A stretch of 64,000 nucleotides of DNA from Hybos culiciformis (taxonomy: Eukaryota; Arthropoda; Insecta; Diptera; Hybotidae). Below the pieces are notes generated by a model. The model searched no databases and was not told the DNA's origin. It saw only the letters and a program-made list of their open reading frames with translations. Of the stretch, positions 41,803 through 55,687 are shown one piece after another. The DNA lies in the NCBI GenBank assembly GCA_964007475.1, contig OZ023274.1:91845213-91909212 (forward strand), written 5' to 3'. Position 1 is the stretch's first letter, and every line of letters starts with the position of its first letter. The position numbers were made by a program, and so were the translations under genes.

Positions 41803-44800
41803 TTTTATAAGAAATTTAATTCCTTAATTCCGGTCAAGTCTTCTTAAAAAATTTTCAAAATTTTGTTGAAACCTAAAAGTATTATGCTAAGAATATTTAG
41901 GATTGTTATTAGAAAGGCCTTTTGTTAACATTAAGACTAAAAATTATTATGCAAATATCTTGGAAATATTTCAAATTAAGAAAATATTAAGAAAGGAAAT
42001 GAGAAAATAATATATATATATTTTTTTAGTATTTATTATTACCTATATAAAAATTTATATATGCGTATATACATTTATTAATTTATTTATTAGAAATGAA
42101 ATAGAATTTTCTTATCGCAAAAGGTTTTTCCTATCGGTTTTTGCATATTTTTTAGAAAAAAAAAATTATTATTTTAAATAAAACTATATAAGTTAATAAT
42201 ATTTATGCTTTTAATTCGAGAACTTAGAATTTGAATGTTTTGCAAATAAAAGGACTTTATAACAGATTATTGTAAGTTGACTTTAAAAGGAAGAATTTTC
42301 CAACTGAAACTTATACAGTAATAACTACTGTAACGTTATATCTTTTTTTACAACTTTTTGATCATTTTAATCAGAATATACAAAGTCTTGAACCTTTAGA
42401 TATAGTTTTTGAACCTAAAATTGCATTCTTCAAAGTGAGTGGACTTGCTCCAGTTCTAAAAAACAAATAAAATTCTTAACACTTTCTTCTTATATAGGAT
42501 TAAAAATAATAATGACTTTTCAATTTCTTTTAAAATTTATTTTTATGTAAAAAAATAAATTCATTTTTATGTAAAATATAAATTCATAAATCACTTTGAA
42601 AATAAATATAAAATTTGTTAAGTCAAATGCAACCTTAATCCTAATGATATTTATGTATCGGCATTTTCTATAAATAAAGCGAATTGAATTGTATATAAGA
42701 AAAACTTCAAAATTTTTTTTCCCATGTTTTTGATATTTTAGTGCTTGAAAATTTGCGTAGAAATATTTGAAAAGAAAATTGTATTTATACAAATATGAAT
42801 ATCATTTCTCTTTGATTACAATTCCAATTGAATGCTATTTTAATTCCATAAATAATAATAGTCCCTATAGTGGAATTTGATAGTAAATGTAATCTATTTA
42901 AATGGATCTATTTAAAGTACAATAATTCAAACAGAACTCTAAGAGTAAATGATTTAGTCTGTATGCAAAATAATCCTTCTCTTCAGTACTAATCAAAAAA
43001 ACTTCCCTGAAGTTTATAATTTCATTCAACTTTCTTGATAACATTTTTCTTACATTGATTGAATATATATTTTTTCTGGATTTTATTAAAGTTAATTTTT
43101 CGATTAATGTTTGCATTACACATTACAAATTAAATGTCAATTACTAAACGTGCATTTATTTCCAAGTTAGGGCAAATATAAATCAAATTTTTGAGGTTAT
43201 ACTATTCTTATTCTTATTATTGTTTATTTATTATTAAACATAAATATTTCTTTATTATATTTCTAGTCCATATACCTAAATACTATATTAATAAGTTTTA
43301 ATCCAATAAGAATAAGAAAATATGAAAGCGACATTATTTTACTCGACATTACAACAATAATAATAATAATAATAAGAATAATAATATAAAAAATAAACAT
43401 ATATATATTTATATTAATTCCTCTAGGTGAATTATATTGGATTCATTTTTAAATCAAATATTTAAAAAAAATATATATTTGTTACATAACTACTTAAAAA
43501 TAGGCACAATAATCGGTGTCAATATCGAGAAATATGAAATAAAATAATAATAATAATAATATTAAGAATATTAAGAATTGTCAAAGAAAAATTTGCTTTC
43601 CTGAACAAATTTTCTTCAAAAAATTTGAACTAGAAAATACAAATATTTTAATATCACGAATAGATGTCATTTATTAGATTAGAAGAGGAGATATGTTGAT
43701 TAATGTATACTGTACTTATAGTTTCTATTTATTCCAGATTCTGATTTTGGTTTCAGGCCAAGAATGTTATGGTAAAGCATCTGGAAAATATGATGAATCT
43801 GTCTATGTAATATTAAAGTTCTTTTAATATTGTATAAGTAACATTTTTTAAGTTAAAGTTAGATTTACACAATCACAATACGTTGCGCAAAATGTGAAAT
43901 GAAAAATGAAAAATCTACATAACTTACGAAATATTTTATAGTAATTACATTTTTCTAAAGATTAAAAAATACTAATTCTATTGATTTTATAATTACACTA
44001 ATATTTATATATAGTGTTAATTTGTGGAAAATTATTTATTTTGAAATAATATTTAACCTCAAGGATAACTTATACTGAAAAGAAAGGTATTTAAAACAGT
44101 TACATTTATTTTCAATTTGCAGCGAAATTAAATAGGCGAACATGTATTTTTATGTTCTGGCTAAATATTAAAAAAATTGGCTAAAAATCTCATGAAAAGT
44201 CTATTAATCCAATAAAATATTCAACAACCAACATTTTCAATTTAAAGTTGACCCTTCTTCTTTTCATTGGAAAATTTTGAATGCAAAGATAAAAATTAGA
44301 GAAAACTGGAAAAAAGTAGAAGTAGAAAAAAAATTAGTACCAGGTATTATGATGCAGGGCTCTTTCATAGAGAACATTGCATACATTAGAAAAATGATAT
44401 CTTCAATCAGAAAATTCTATCGGTCATACCTTATACTAATCAAAGAAATTTTGTATAAATTATACTTATCTCCAAACTGGAATAAAAATTGGTGAAAACT
44501 GCAATACCAAATTTGGAAATTTTTAAAATGCCATCACGGTCTCACATAATAACAATTAGATCAGTATGTTATTTAAGTTGAAAAAAAAATGAGTTCCCTA
44601 ACCTTTTATTTCTTTATATACGTAAACAGTCAAATGACAGATAAATTTTATTCCAAGCATTTAAAAATAACAAAAAAAAATAAATAAATAAAAAAATATG
44701 AAAATATTTTAAATTCTTGCAAAGAATAATATAGAAAAATACGTCGTCGTATTTCCTGTTAAATTAAATGGCAAAAGTGTAAAAATTTTTTTAAGCTATC

Positions 44801-45836
44801 TTTATTATTGTTATTGATTTTTTTGTTTGGAAAATATGCAAATAGAATAGAATTTTATTGGATTTCCCTGTTTTTTTTTTTTTTTCAAGATTTATACAAT
44901 AGAAAATAATTATGTTCCAAAGACTTGTAAATCAAATATTTTTAAGTTATTTTTTTTTTGTTGTTGTAATAATTTTAAAACATTATTTATTATTATTATT
45001 AAAAATAGACGAATAACATTACAATAATTTGCAAATTAAAATGAGAAAAAAAAAATATTTATAATCTCATTAAAAAATATATAGTATTATTAATAATGTT
45101 CCTCATTACTATTATATTATTATTATAATTATTATAATTATTTTTTTTTTTTAAATATATTTAATGAAAAAATTGTTATATGATGTATGCAATATTTGGA
45201 AAATAATGAAAAACTTTCTGCACTGTGATTGCACCATTAAGAATAGTTCATTGTTTTATACATGTATACATAGACTCGTATAGTTTTCAAACAAATTATT
45301 CGGTTTCTAAAACTTAAAGCCAATTCCTTACAACACGATAAATCGATAAATCATATGCAAACTGTTGAACAAATAGATTTTATAAATTGACGTCTACAAT
45401 AGTAGTGTTTGACTATTTTATCAAGAATTGTTTTTATACAAACACCGTCTAAAATAAAGCACACTATATTTATTCCAAACAGTTTTCCTTATTTCAATTT
45501 TTCGATTTGGATCTTGCCATTGGAATAGAATTATACTGTTTAAAATATCTAATTTAAAAAAAAATTAATTTTATAATTTTTAAAGTTAAAATATATCATA
45601 GCATAACTTTTCGCCTACACTGAGTTTTCTACATAAATTTCAAGCTCATTAATTTTAGCACATTACAAGTTCAATTGTTTTTCTCCACCTTAAATTTTTG
45701 TTTTAATTTGTATATCTCCCCTTAGATGGAAATTTTTGTGCAATTTCAACTGTTAATATCAATACATTATTATATTTCTCTTATTTATACATATATATAC
45801 ATATAAAATTTCATTGTTTAAATTTTATATTGAAAA

Positions 45837-47166
45837 GGATTAACGATTTCAAGGATTATTTTTAAAAAGTACAGAAAATTTTTACAATTTTTTTTTTTTT
45901 TTTTTTGATCAGGAAAAGGGGTGGAAATAAGGATTATTCTTAAAAATATTCATCAGCATATAAACTAAATCAGTTTATAATTCCGTACAAAAAAAAGGGT
46001 TAAATTTTTTCCATTCATTATAATTAGGGCATTAAAAAATCGTATTTTTTAATGAAGAAAAAGTATCAAGTAGAAAACTCATCTTAACTTTTTATTCGAG
46101 ACATTCATATGAAATGAAAGGAAATCCGATTGAAAAAAGAAATTAAAAATTTGAATTATATAATGTCTTAAGAATATCACAAGATTCAAGTCAGAGTCAC
46201 GGTAACCATATGGTAAACATGGTAAGTGGTAAAACGTTAATAGAAAAATTTTAGGACTCTTTTTCAAGTGTTAAGAAACTTTTGAGTTTTAATTTAATTT
46301 AATTTATTTATTATCATATAATTTACATGAGTTTCATTAATTTTAGGCAAATATTACTTAAAATATTACAGAGTTTAGCTTATATGCTTATCTACTGAGT
46401 TATTCTTTGAAAGAGAAAAAAAATAAAATAGATAGAGAATATTCATATGTAAAAGAAAAAATTGAAAAACCTTCTATTGATTTTTGTTTTTGGAATAAGA
46501 CAAAACTTAGAAATATAGCTAATGTGAGTTAGAAACTTTTGAGTTTGATCTCACAATATTTGAAAATTTTGCATTTAATTATTTGTAGAATTTTGACATT
46601 TTCTGAGAATTTATAAAATGAATGTCAAATGTATAAATAAAATAAATCAGTGCCAAACAAAATTTATTTTTATTTTCAAATTTCCGTGATGCGTGAAAAA
46701 CTTACTAAAGGTTTTTCTTTTTTGTCAAACTTTACCAACATACAATTAATTTTCAAAAAGAATATTGTTATAGAATTTGTTACAGAATCTTAGAAAAGAC
46801 AGACTATTGTGGCATAATTCTTTAAAGGCTCATAATCTATTTTGCATATTCTATCAATGTGCTTTAAATCTTTCCTTCCAATTTTTTTTTTGTTTTAATT
46901 CCTTTTGGCAACAAGGACACTTAAAATATTTTACGCAATTTTTGAAAAGAAAATTTCTAAAACAAAAAGAGATTATAGATTTTTATTGTTTTTTTTTTCT
47001 CATCTTTATTAGGGATAGAATTATATGCAAAAGGAATATAATTATTAAGTGAAAGAACTTCTATTTTTTTTCTTTTGCTTTATGGAAAACTTTTATAATG
47101 GATTTTAAAAGGAAAAGGACATATAAAGGGGTTAAGTAAACGTCTCTAGGATTATAAACGGGATTA
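45837..47166. promoter_or_regulatory. Cluster of five GGATTA (K50 homeodomain-type) hexamers
   Basis: GGATTA occurs at 45837, 45853, 45931, 47149 and 47161, all in the same orientation. TAATCC/GGATTA is the recognition core of K50 homeodomains such as Otd/Bicoid, and in the Drosophila eye Dve acts on the same class of site. At this base composition roughly one hit per 1.8 kb is expected by chance, so three within 100 bp is only modestly notable. The regulatory role is speculative. Confidence 0.2.
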
Positions 47167-50100
47167 ATTTTTTTATTTTTTTTTTATTATATGTATATTT
47201 ATTTTCTCTGTCGAATATTGTGAAGAGAATTTTCAGATTTGATAAAGTTTATTTAAAAAAAAAAAAAAGGAATAAATAATAAGGGGTTAGAAATTATTTT
47301 TTAAAATCCAATTAAGTCTAAAGAAATAATAATTATAATTAAGAGTTGAATGTATGTGTTTAAGTGTTTCTATGCTATAAATTATTAAGAAAAATAGGTA
47401 GAAATTTAAAATATATTTTATTATTGACAAAAAAAATTAAATTTATTAAACTAATTTATTTCGAAAAGCTGCCATTTGATTGATTATTATCTCGATTGAC
47501 CCATCAGATCTTCCAAATGATTTCTTTCATCTTTTCCGTATGACAAACGTATTTTTTTTGCTAATTGTGTAATAAATCATTTCGTTTGATTTATCTAAAA
47601 ACTACTTGAAAATGACTACGTATTATAAAAATTACTACTTATTTGTTTCATAAATTTTTGTATCAACCAAAAGTAGATTTCTTGTACTATGGATACCTAG
47701 TACGACATAAGTATGACATATAAGTAGTAAGAAATTAATCGTAGATCCTTTCAAGTCTTAAAACCAATCGCAAGAATTCACAATACAATTGTAAGACGGA
47801 ATATTAAATTAAATGAAGAAAAAAAGAAAGAATTTCCCATGTGTTAACTATTATTTTATGGTTCACATAAATAAAGCATATTAAACGATTAAGATTTTTA
47901 TTATTCCAATTTTTTTTTTTTTAGATATTACATTATAAGAAATATTTAAGTATAAATCCATAAAATTAAAATTTTCCTTATGTAAATTTTCCCAAAAATA
48001 ATAAGTATAAGAAAAACAAAACATGGAAAAACTATAATAAAAGTTTTGTATGAAAAGTTCGAAATATTTAACAGCTTCAGAGAGTGCTAAAAAGTGTATA
48101 TGCAAGTTAGTGTCTTGTTTTTTATTATTTTTATTTATTAATTTTATAATAAATTAAAATTCATTCATTTCAATATTAAACTTAATATACTTTTTATTAG
48201 TAAAAAAAAAAAAATAAAATAAAAAATTAAAGATACTATAGAGGGAAAATCATGTAAAAAAACAAGTAAAAGCAAATTTTATATACATGCATATATACAT
48301 ACAAAGTGTTAAAGAGTAACAAGCGATTTTCATCAGCTTAGAGAAGAAGTTTTCTTAAATTTTTTTTTGTCTGTTTTTTAAAAATTTTGATAACTACAAT
48401 TTAAGTCGATTATAAAATAATAATAATAATAATAATAATGATAAAATATAATGAAAATTCTTAAAGAAAACTTTTTTTTTATGATGATGAACGAAAATTT
48501 CGTTGAGAAATTTATAATTAAAATTTCCTTAAAAATAATTTTTTTTTTCTTTTTTCTTGATCCATTAAGTTTTTTAAGAAAATTTTTTAATCGGGAATTT
48601 TATGTGGATTGTATTAGGCATAATAATTATTGTATGTATTTATCTAGTTTATAGTTAGACTAGACCGAACAGTATGAAAGTACTTTGGGAATATCAGAAA
48701 ATTCATTCTATTGATTAATATTTATAGTGTTATCTGGTGCTATGACAATTACACAGCAGCCAGCTTTTTTTCAGCATTTCCATTAAAGTCCAACAGTTAT
48801 TTATATTGGAAATGGTGAAAAAAATTCAATATTCTATTTTATTCCAAAATTTTAATTATTTCTCACATTTTGATTATAATATGCTTTGTTCTTAAATTGG
48901 ATATCTGTACATACAATAGAATTTCAAAATCGGCTTATATTAAAAAAAAAAAATTATTACTAAAGTTCAACAAGAATTCTAATAAAAAATATTTACCTAA
49001 CAGTTGGTACTTAATTAGGAAAATATATTTGAAAATACTTGTATTATATTTATTAATTTTTTATTTTTATTTTTTGTTTTTAATAATTATTCTATTGAAA
49101 TTCATTTTAAAGGATGCATTCGTTCAATTCGTTCTTTTATAATCCACCAAATATAATATCTAGCTTTAAATTTTAATCTGATTACAACTTAATTATGTAT
49201 GCTTTTAATGTAATTTTTACTGCATGTTTACAGACACAGCTATATAACTAAAAAATCAACAACCAAAATTAATTTTAAATAATGTTTTTACATAAAAAAA
49301 TAAAAAACATTTTTTTTAATTATTAATTGAACAATTAATTCATTTATACTGAATTTTTTACATTCGTTACAATACAAAACATTATACATGTAAAAAAATT
49401 TCTCTCACAACGATTGAAAATCAAGATTTTATAGTTTGAGTTTGCTATACGAAAATCCTATTTAAAGTCAATTTGTCATTGCCGTGAAGCAAGTTCTAAT
49501 GAATTTTTATTGAAATATAAAAATTATGTTGCACACTAAATATTGTGAAAATAGTCTTGTTAAAATTAGTTCATAATCTGAAATTTATAGAAATCATTAC
49601 TTTTTTTTGCTATTCGGGCATATTTAGCGGATAAAATTTACGTAAATAATTCTAACAAAAAATTAAATCGAACAGGTATATAATTACGTACATGTATATT
49701 TTTATTTATAGATATATTGTTATTATAATTATATAATTTTTTGAAAAATAATGCATTATTTCAATAAGGTATTAAATATTTTTCAAATTCATATTCCTGT
49801 ATTAAGTTTATTTATTTTAATATGTATATATATTGAGTACAATTTTATGCTGATGTATTTATAAAAAACCGCACATTGTTTTTATCAAAATTTTTAATCT
49901 GGTTAAAAAACATTCATACTTTTAAAAGTAAACCATATAAAAATATATTGTACCGAAAACATAATTTATTATATTTCATAATTACTGAAAATCTATGCCT
50001 CTTCTTTTATTGTTAATTTCGTAAATACAATGTGAATGGTATACTGAAAAAAAAGTGCGGTGTTAAATAAGCTATTTGAGCCAAAAATCTTGTATCTATA

Positions 50101-53100
50101 AGTTTTTTCAGTGTATTCTGAAGAAACATATTTTTTTTTAAAAGAAACATATTTTTTCTAACATATGTCATTATTCCACAATATTTTGCCTTTACTACAA
50201 GTGCAAAACATTCTTTTGCATTCTTTTGCACTTGATTTTGATAATCAACCACTTCGAAGTAATTGAAAGCATATAATTAACTATTTTTTTCAATATTAGT
50301 TTGATAGTATATTAACTATTATAAAGATGAAATGAACTTTTTATTTACAGATAGCACTAAGTATTGATTTAAAATATATGTTTGTATATAAATTATATAG
50401 TTTTTAATACAAGTACATTTAGTTTTCAACATGTGTCATAAATATCTTTTTAATCAGTCACTAATTGATAAGTCGCAGCCGAAGATAAGTAAACATCTTG
50501 GGAAAGAGGAAGAACAAGGTTTAACAGAAAAACTTTTTTTTTTAATTGGTCAAGTTAAAATTAGTATTCAAGGAGAATTTTAAGAAAATCAGGATGGATA
50601 TTTTGTGAACTTAATGTTTTTCTGAAACTGACTTTATAATTCTAACAAAATTTCGTAAAGACTTCAAAGCCTTTTTTTCATCAGTGTAATAATAGCCCAG
50701 ATTTATTAAGTTTTTATTTCTTCAAAACTTTATTTTTGTGTAAAGCACTTAATGTTAATTTCTCATAGAATTTCAATATTATATTATACCTTCAATCATT
50801 ATATTTATTATATATTACACTTAATCAATATTATATAATATATTATACAAACAGATAAAATATTATTGAGGAAAATAAGTAAAATTAATAAAAATTTAAC
50901 TATACTCATGAAAATTTTAAATACATATAGGAATAAGGTACATACACCAGGTTGACGGATTATATAAAAAAATAAGCTTAATTGTTAATTTCATTAATTG
51001 TTTCATTTAATGATAATATTACTGCTGCATTTTCATGTACGGTCTACTACAATTATTGTATTCACTATTTAAAAAATAATAATTATTAATAGTCTATCTC
51101 TATCAGAAAGGACATCCTAGATAATTCTAGTTTTATTAGATCCATTAAACTATGATCCGCCTGCTTTTACAACTTCCAGTATTTGATCATTCTCGCAGAA
51201 AAACTCTAATCTTATGCGGCGGAAACTCTTAGCTGTTATTTATGTTAGTTTTATAAATTATTTAATCGCAATATTTTTTTTATGAATTTATGATAAAAAT
51301 TATTTTACAAATAGCTATACGTATTTATTTAAAAACAGATAAAATATTAAAAATAATTTCAAAATTCTATAAATACTATATTATTGCGATTATACCCTTG
51401 AGACTTGTCTGCTTGTATATAGTATACGATAGTTTTCGAAAATTGTGTTATGATTAACGCTAAATGGAAAATAACAGATAATCAATGTATTTTTTTTTTG
51501 TTTTTGGTCTTATAGTTACATAGCACTTAATGCATTTTTATTAAGTGAATGTAGATAATATTTTTTATTTTTTTTTATCAAGTTCATTTTTGCAGTATTT
51601 TTATAATAGATAAAGATAAACTCATTATTTTAATTTTATTATTTTCAAATTTCAACTATTTTTGTATTAACGGATAAAAAGCTTTACTTCCAAGTACGTA
51701 CTATAGAAATATAAAAAGCACACATAATATACCTCATAAAAATAATTAAATAAAATTAAAGTATGTGAAAATTCAATTCAAATACAAAGTGTTTCGATTA
51801 ACAAAATAAGAATTTCATTCTATATATTTTTTGATTCATATATAATAATATTATTTTACAAATAGGTATAAAATAAATTTTGATAATTTTTTTTTAAAAC
51901 ATTTATTTTCTACCTAAAAAGAAAATTCATATTAATTATCGTTGAAGGTTTATATAAAAATTTTGAAATAAATTTAACACCTATTTAAAATTAGAAATTT
52001 CGGTTCAATTTAGCTCTGTATGATGTGACTAACTATTACATTGTAAAAACGAAGAAAAGGATTGTGGTTTGTTCCATGAGACTCAACATCATTATAATGA
52101 ATTTTTCTGTTATTTTAATCACTCTGTATTAAAGTTATAACATTAATGCAATGCTCAATTGAATAAAAAATATAATAAAAATCAAAATGAAAGCACTTAA
52201 ATATCATACGATTGACTTTTATTTACTTAAGATAAAAGTATTATTTTTTTGTTTTCTCAAACTCTTAAATAAGTGTATTGCTTATAAATAAAAAAAAAAA
52301 AAAAAAAAACACGTAAATTGTAGTCATTGATCATGGTTAGTTTTTCAATTCGTTATTGATTATGGTTAGTTTTTAGTACGTACAAATATTATGTGCAATT
52401 TGGGGGCATTCTTCATTCGACGTGGATGATATGTATTCCAAACGATTGCATAACTTTTTTATTAAATTTTTATTTATTTTTTTATTGAATATTTGAAATA
52501 TTTGAAATTTCGATCGTTATTCGGACTTTTTTAGTACTGACCGGTCTGACCTTAGTCTAGGTTTTTATAATAAAAAAATTTCTAAAGGTCATTAAATCTC
52601 AAATTAGGTTTTCCTAGAATCAATTGCAATATACATTTTGTTCAATTTTTGTTCTTAAAACTTTCTCAGAATAGAACTATTTGCAAAAAAATTGAAAAAA
52701 AAAAAATCCAGAATGGTTTCCCTAGTGCCTAGTATATATTTTAAATCAAAAAAAAATTATGTAAATTTAAATACTTTTTTTTTTTTCTCTCAAAACTAAA
52801 TTCCTTTTTGTTCATTAAAAGATTTTCCAGAATTAAAAGGGTTTATAATTAATGAAGCTATTTTCCCATGGATCTTGTAAATGAACCCTAATTTCCATAA
52901 ACAAAAAATAATAATAATTTCTTTTCCAACTCTTATGTCCAGTTAATTTGATTTTAAAAACTTATAGTCATATTTTAATATTTTCAGTTAGAAAATTATT
53001 ATTAAATGCCTATAAAAATCATATTTTTAAATATACATAATACCACATACATATTAATAAAATGAAAAATTTATTTAATGATTACAGTTTTTCATTGAAA

Positions 53101-53263
53101 AACTTTGGTATAGGTTATTTTAATTCTTATAACAAAAATAAATATAACTTAATATAAATTATGCACTAAGCTTTCAGAACTCTTTATAGACATTGGGAAA
53201 ATACGAAACATTATTTTTTCTGTAATGTTAAAAATATGAATAGAACTTTATGATATATATACT

Positions 53264-54357
53264 CTTTTTTTGGAAAAAAATATTTACCGGAACGCTATAT
53301 TATTTTTAATTCTATAGAAGGAAAACTGATACAGTAACTGAATTTCTGTTGATTGTATTGTACATTAATATGAAGAGCCCTCGACGTGAAATTCTGTTTT
53401 CTATTTCTGTTTTCTATTTTTGCAGTTTTTTTTTGTTTTATTTTACAGAAAATAAACGGCCGTGAAAAATGCGACAAAAAATGTACGAAAACATCTCTAC
53501 GACAAAATCACAAAACTATATTTGAATTTTATTTCTGTGCAGAAATTGGAATTTATCAAAAAAATTAAAAAAATCTTAGAAATAAAAGAAACTAATTAAA
53601 AATTGTTTAGGAAATTTAAGAAATTCAAAATTCTCCGTCACCAGCCCTGGAGATTGGTATTTTAGCTTTATTTCTGCGTTTGAGATTTTTTATTATCTTT
53701 TTCCTTTACTGCATAATCTCAGCAAATATGTTCAAGTTTTTCTAAGGCTCATTTGGACCAACAAAACTCAAAATTTAAAAAATCCGCCTCACATACTGTC
53801 TAACATATCAAAAAATCACTTCAGTCGAGATTGTATTAACTCTAGAATCAAAGCAAAACCAAGACCCATTTTCCGCAGTGAGGGCTCTTAATAGGCGGAT
53901 TAGGCGTTCGAACATTGCAAGAAACTTTTTATGCGTTACATATCTCGCCTCCTCTAAGTTTTTTTGGTAGGGTATTAAAATAACTATTTATTATTTTCAT
54001 ATTCTTGGGATATATTTAAAAACTATATTATACGTGACACTTTGAAAAATAAATTTAAATTCTTAACTTCCTGAAATCTTCAAAGTAACGTAGAATAATT
54101 AGTAATCGCAGAATAGGTAACTAGACAAAAAATCTAGAAAAAAATAGCAACCAAAAAATTGCAATCGCAAAACTAGTTATGGCAAATCTATGATTTAAAA
54201 TTTTTATTAGATAAAAATGATCGATAATTACGAATTTTTCTCATGTGAAAAATAACGACAATTTTTTAAATCTAATAAGAATTGGTTTTTTATTTTTTAT
54301 TTAATTTATATTTACAGGAGCTGCGCTCCGGTGAGCTCCGGTACAAAAAAAGCCCTG
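53264..54357. mobile_element. hAT-like non-autonomous DNA transposon, about 1.1 kb
   Basis: The right end reads GTACAAAAAAAGCCCTG (54341-54357). Its complement, CAGGGC followed by T's and ACCGGAGC, is typical in form of hAT termini. It is followed by TATATACT (54358-54365). The same octamer precedes the left end at 53256-53263, giving an exact 8-bp target duplication, the size hAT elements make. The left terminus (CTTTTTTTGG... then TTACCGGAACGC by 53296) resembles the right one but lacks the outer CAGGG. Internal sequence is less AT-rich than the flanks. No intact transposase is present. TATATACT is a low-complexity octamer, so chance identity cannot be excluded. The element ends about 1.3 kb upstream of the Asn-rich first exon. 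Confidence 0.5.
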
Positions 54358-54365
54358 TATATACT

Positions 54366-55687
54366 GTAATATACAATAAAGATAGATTGACCACGTACAA
54401 TCAGATTAAAATAAACTATAGGATCTAAGCAAGTGACATGAAATGTAGTTCTGTAACTCTATAATCTAACTTCGAGAAATAAACAGCCCACAATTTTCAC
54501 GAAAATATTTTTTTTTTTCTTTTAACAGAGAGAGTTTTAATAAAAGAGATCAGATACAAAAATAGTATAAAAATTATCAGAATAAATAATATTTTCCAAT
54601 AAACATAATAGCTCGAAAGTTCTTTGTAATTTGAAATCAAATCTTATACCAAAAAATATCTAGTTTTTATTTATAATTCAATTTAGTTTTATTTTATTTT
54701 TTATGTGGGAACAAGCTCATGTATAAATATTAAAATACCAATTCGACAAGCTTCGAATTTTTTTCCATCAATTAATAATATGTTTGTTAGGAATTATAAT
54801 TATATATTTATTTCTTAGTGATTACAAATTACAATATTAGAAGAAAACATAGTTTGGCATATAACTTCGAAATATAACTACGAAAAACCATATAAATAAA
54901 CTAAATATATATTTTCGTTTTGGTCCTGCTCTATTATGTCATCAAATGAAGAATTTTTTATGCGATGCAATTTACACCAAAACGTAACACCTCACATTAT
55001 TTCTATTTATACACACTAAGAGTGACAAGTGTTTTACCTTATTATATTGTTTTTTAAAACATAAAATTTCTACTCATAGTTTGTTTTTAGTAACAAAAAA
55101 AATATTTTTTATATTTTTTATAAAAATAATAATTTTTCTTCTCCATTTTTTTTTTTTTTGTAATTTTCCTATGTGGAAATAATATATATATGTATAGAAT
55201 TGTATATATATTTTTATCCATCCCTACTATTTTATTTTATAATATTATTTCTCATATAACAAACTTTTTTATCCAATTTTATATAAAATGTGTTTTTTCT
55301 TTTATTTTTTGTAGTAGTGTGCATATATAGTGCGAGTTTGATTGAAATAATATACAAGAAAAAACAAATTCTTATTTTATTATGAGATAAGACTTTATCC
55401 GGTGTATATAAAAAAAAAAATTCGTAAAACGATTGTTGTGTACAATATATACATTTTTTTTTTCCTCATTTCAAATTTCAATATTACTTTAGAAATTTTT
55501 CTCTTTAGTCAGTTGTTTGAAATCGTCTTAGTCAAACCTTTTTGAAAATTGTAGGCGGAAAAAATTTTTGTTAAAAAAAATATTTTTCTCTTTTTTTTTT
55601 TTTTTTTAATTAAAATAAATTAAAATTCTTCATCAATAATTGAAATGAAATTTAATTAAAAAAAAAAAAAAAATTTAAATAATAATT
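54366..55687 (+). promoter_or_regulatory. Putative alternative promoter and 5' UTR of the Asn-rich isoform
   Basis: The ATG at 55688 has an in-frame TAA at 55676-55678 and no open frame upstream, so transcription of this isoform should start in this interval or be spliced into it. A TCAGTT match to the insect Initiator consensus lies at 55509-55514. It is preceded by TTTTCTCTTTAG, which could equally be a splice acceptor ending at 55508. A TATATAA string lies at 55405-55411, but such strings are common here. A four-codon upstream frame (ATG 55645 to TAA 55659) is present in the presumed leader. No element is decisive. Confidence 0.35.

Larger units (their letters stand above)
35708..53263. 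other. Noncoding: second part of the large dve-like intron
   Basis: No convincing exon is seen on either strand. Short open frames such as those near 44277-44495 (+) and 50013-50252 (-) have no recognisable domain and no supporting splice context. Structure present includes a 21-bp tandem duplication (40359-40400), a 18-bp near-triplication (41366-41419), AAT arrays and a cluster of GGATTA hexamers at 45837-47166. The rest is homopolymer-rich AT sequence. Confidence 0.7.

Noticed and set aside
44277..44495. 72-codon + strand open frame, Lys/Ile-rich
   Set aside because: There is no recognisable domain and no splice sites linking it to the gene, and its composition matches the surrounding noncoding DNA.
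50013..50252. 79-codon minus-strand open frame with somewhat balanced composition
   Set aside because: It contains local duplications (AAAAGAAACATATTTTTT and CATTCTTTTG) and no recognisable family. It is not supportable as a gene.
55405..55411. TATATAA as a definite TATA box for the Asn-rich isoform
   Set aside because: TATATAA strings are expected frequently at this base composition and no good Initiator lies about 30 bp downstream. It is kept only as a weak mention.
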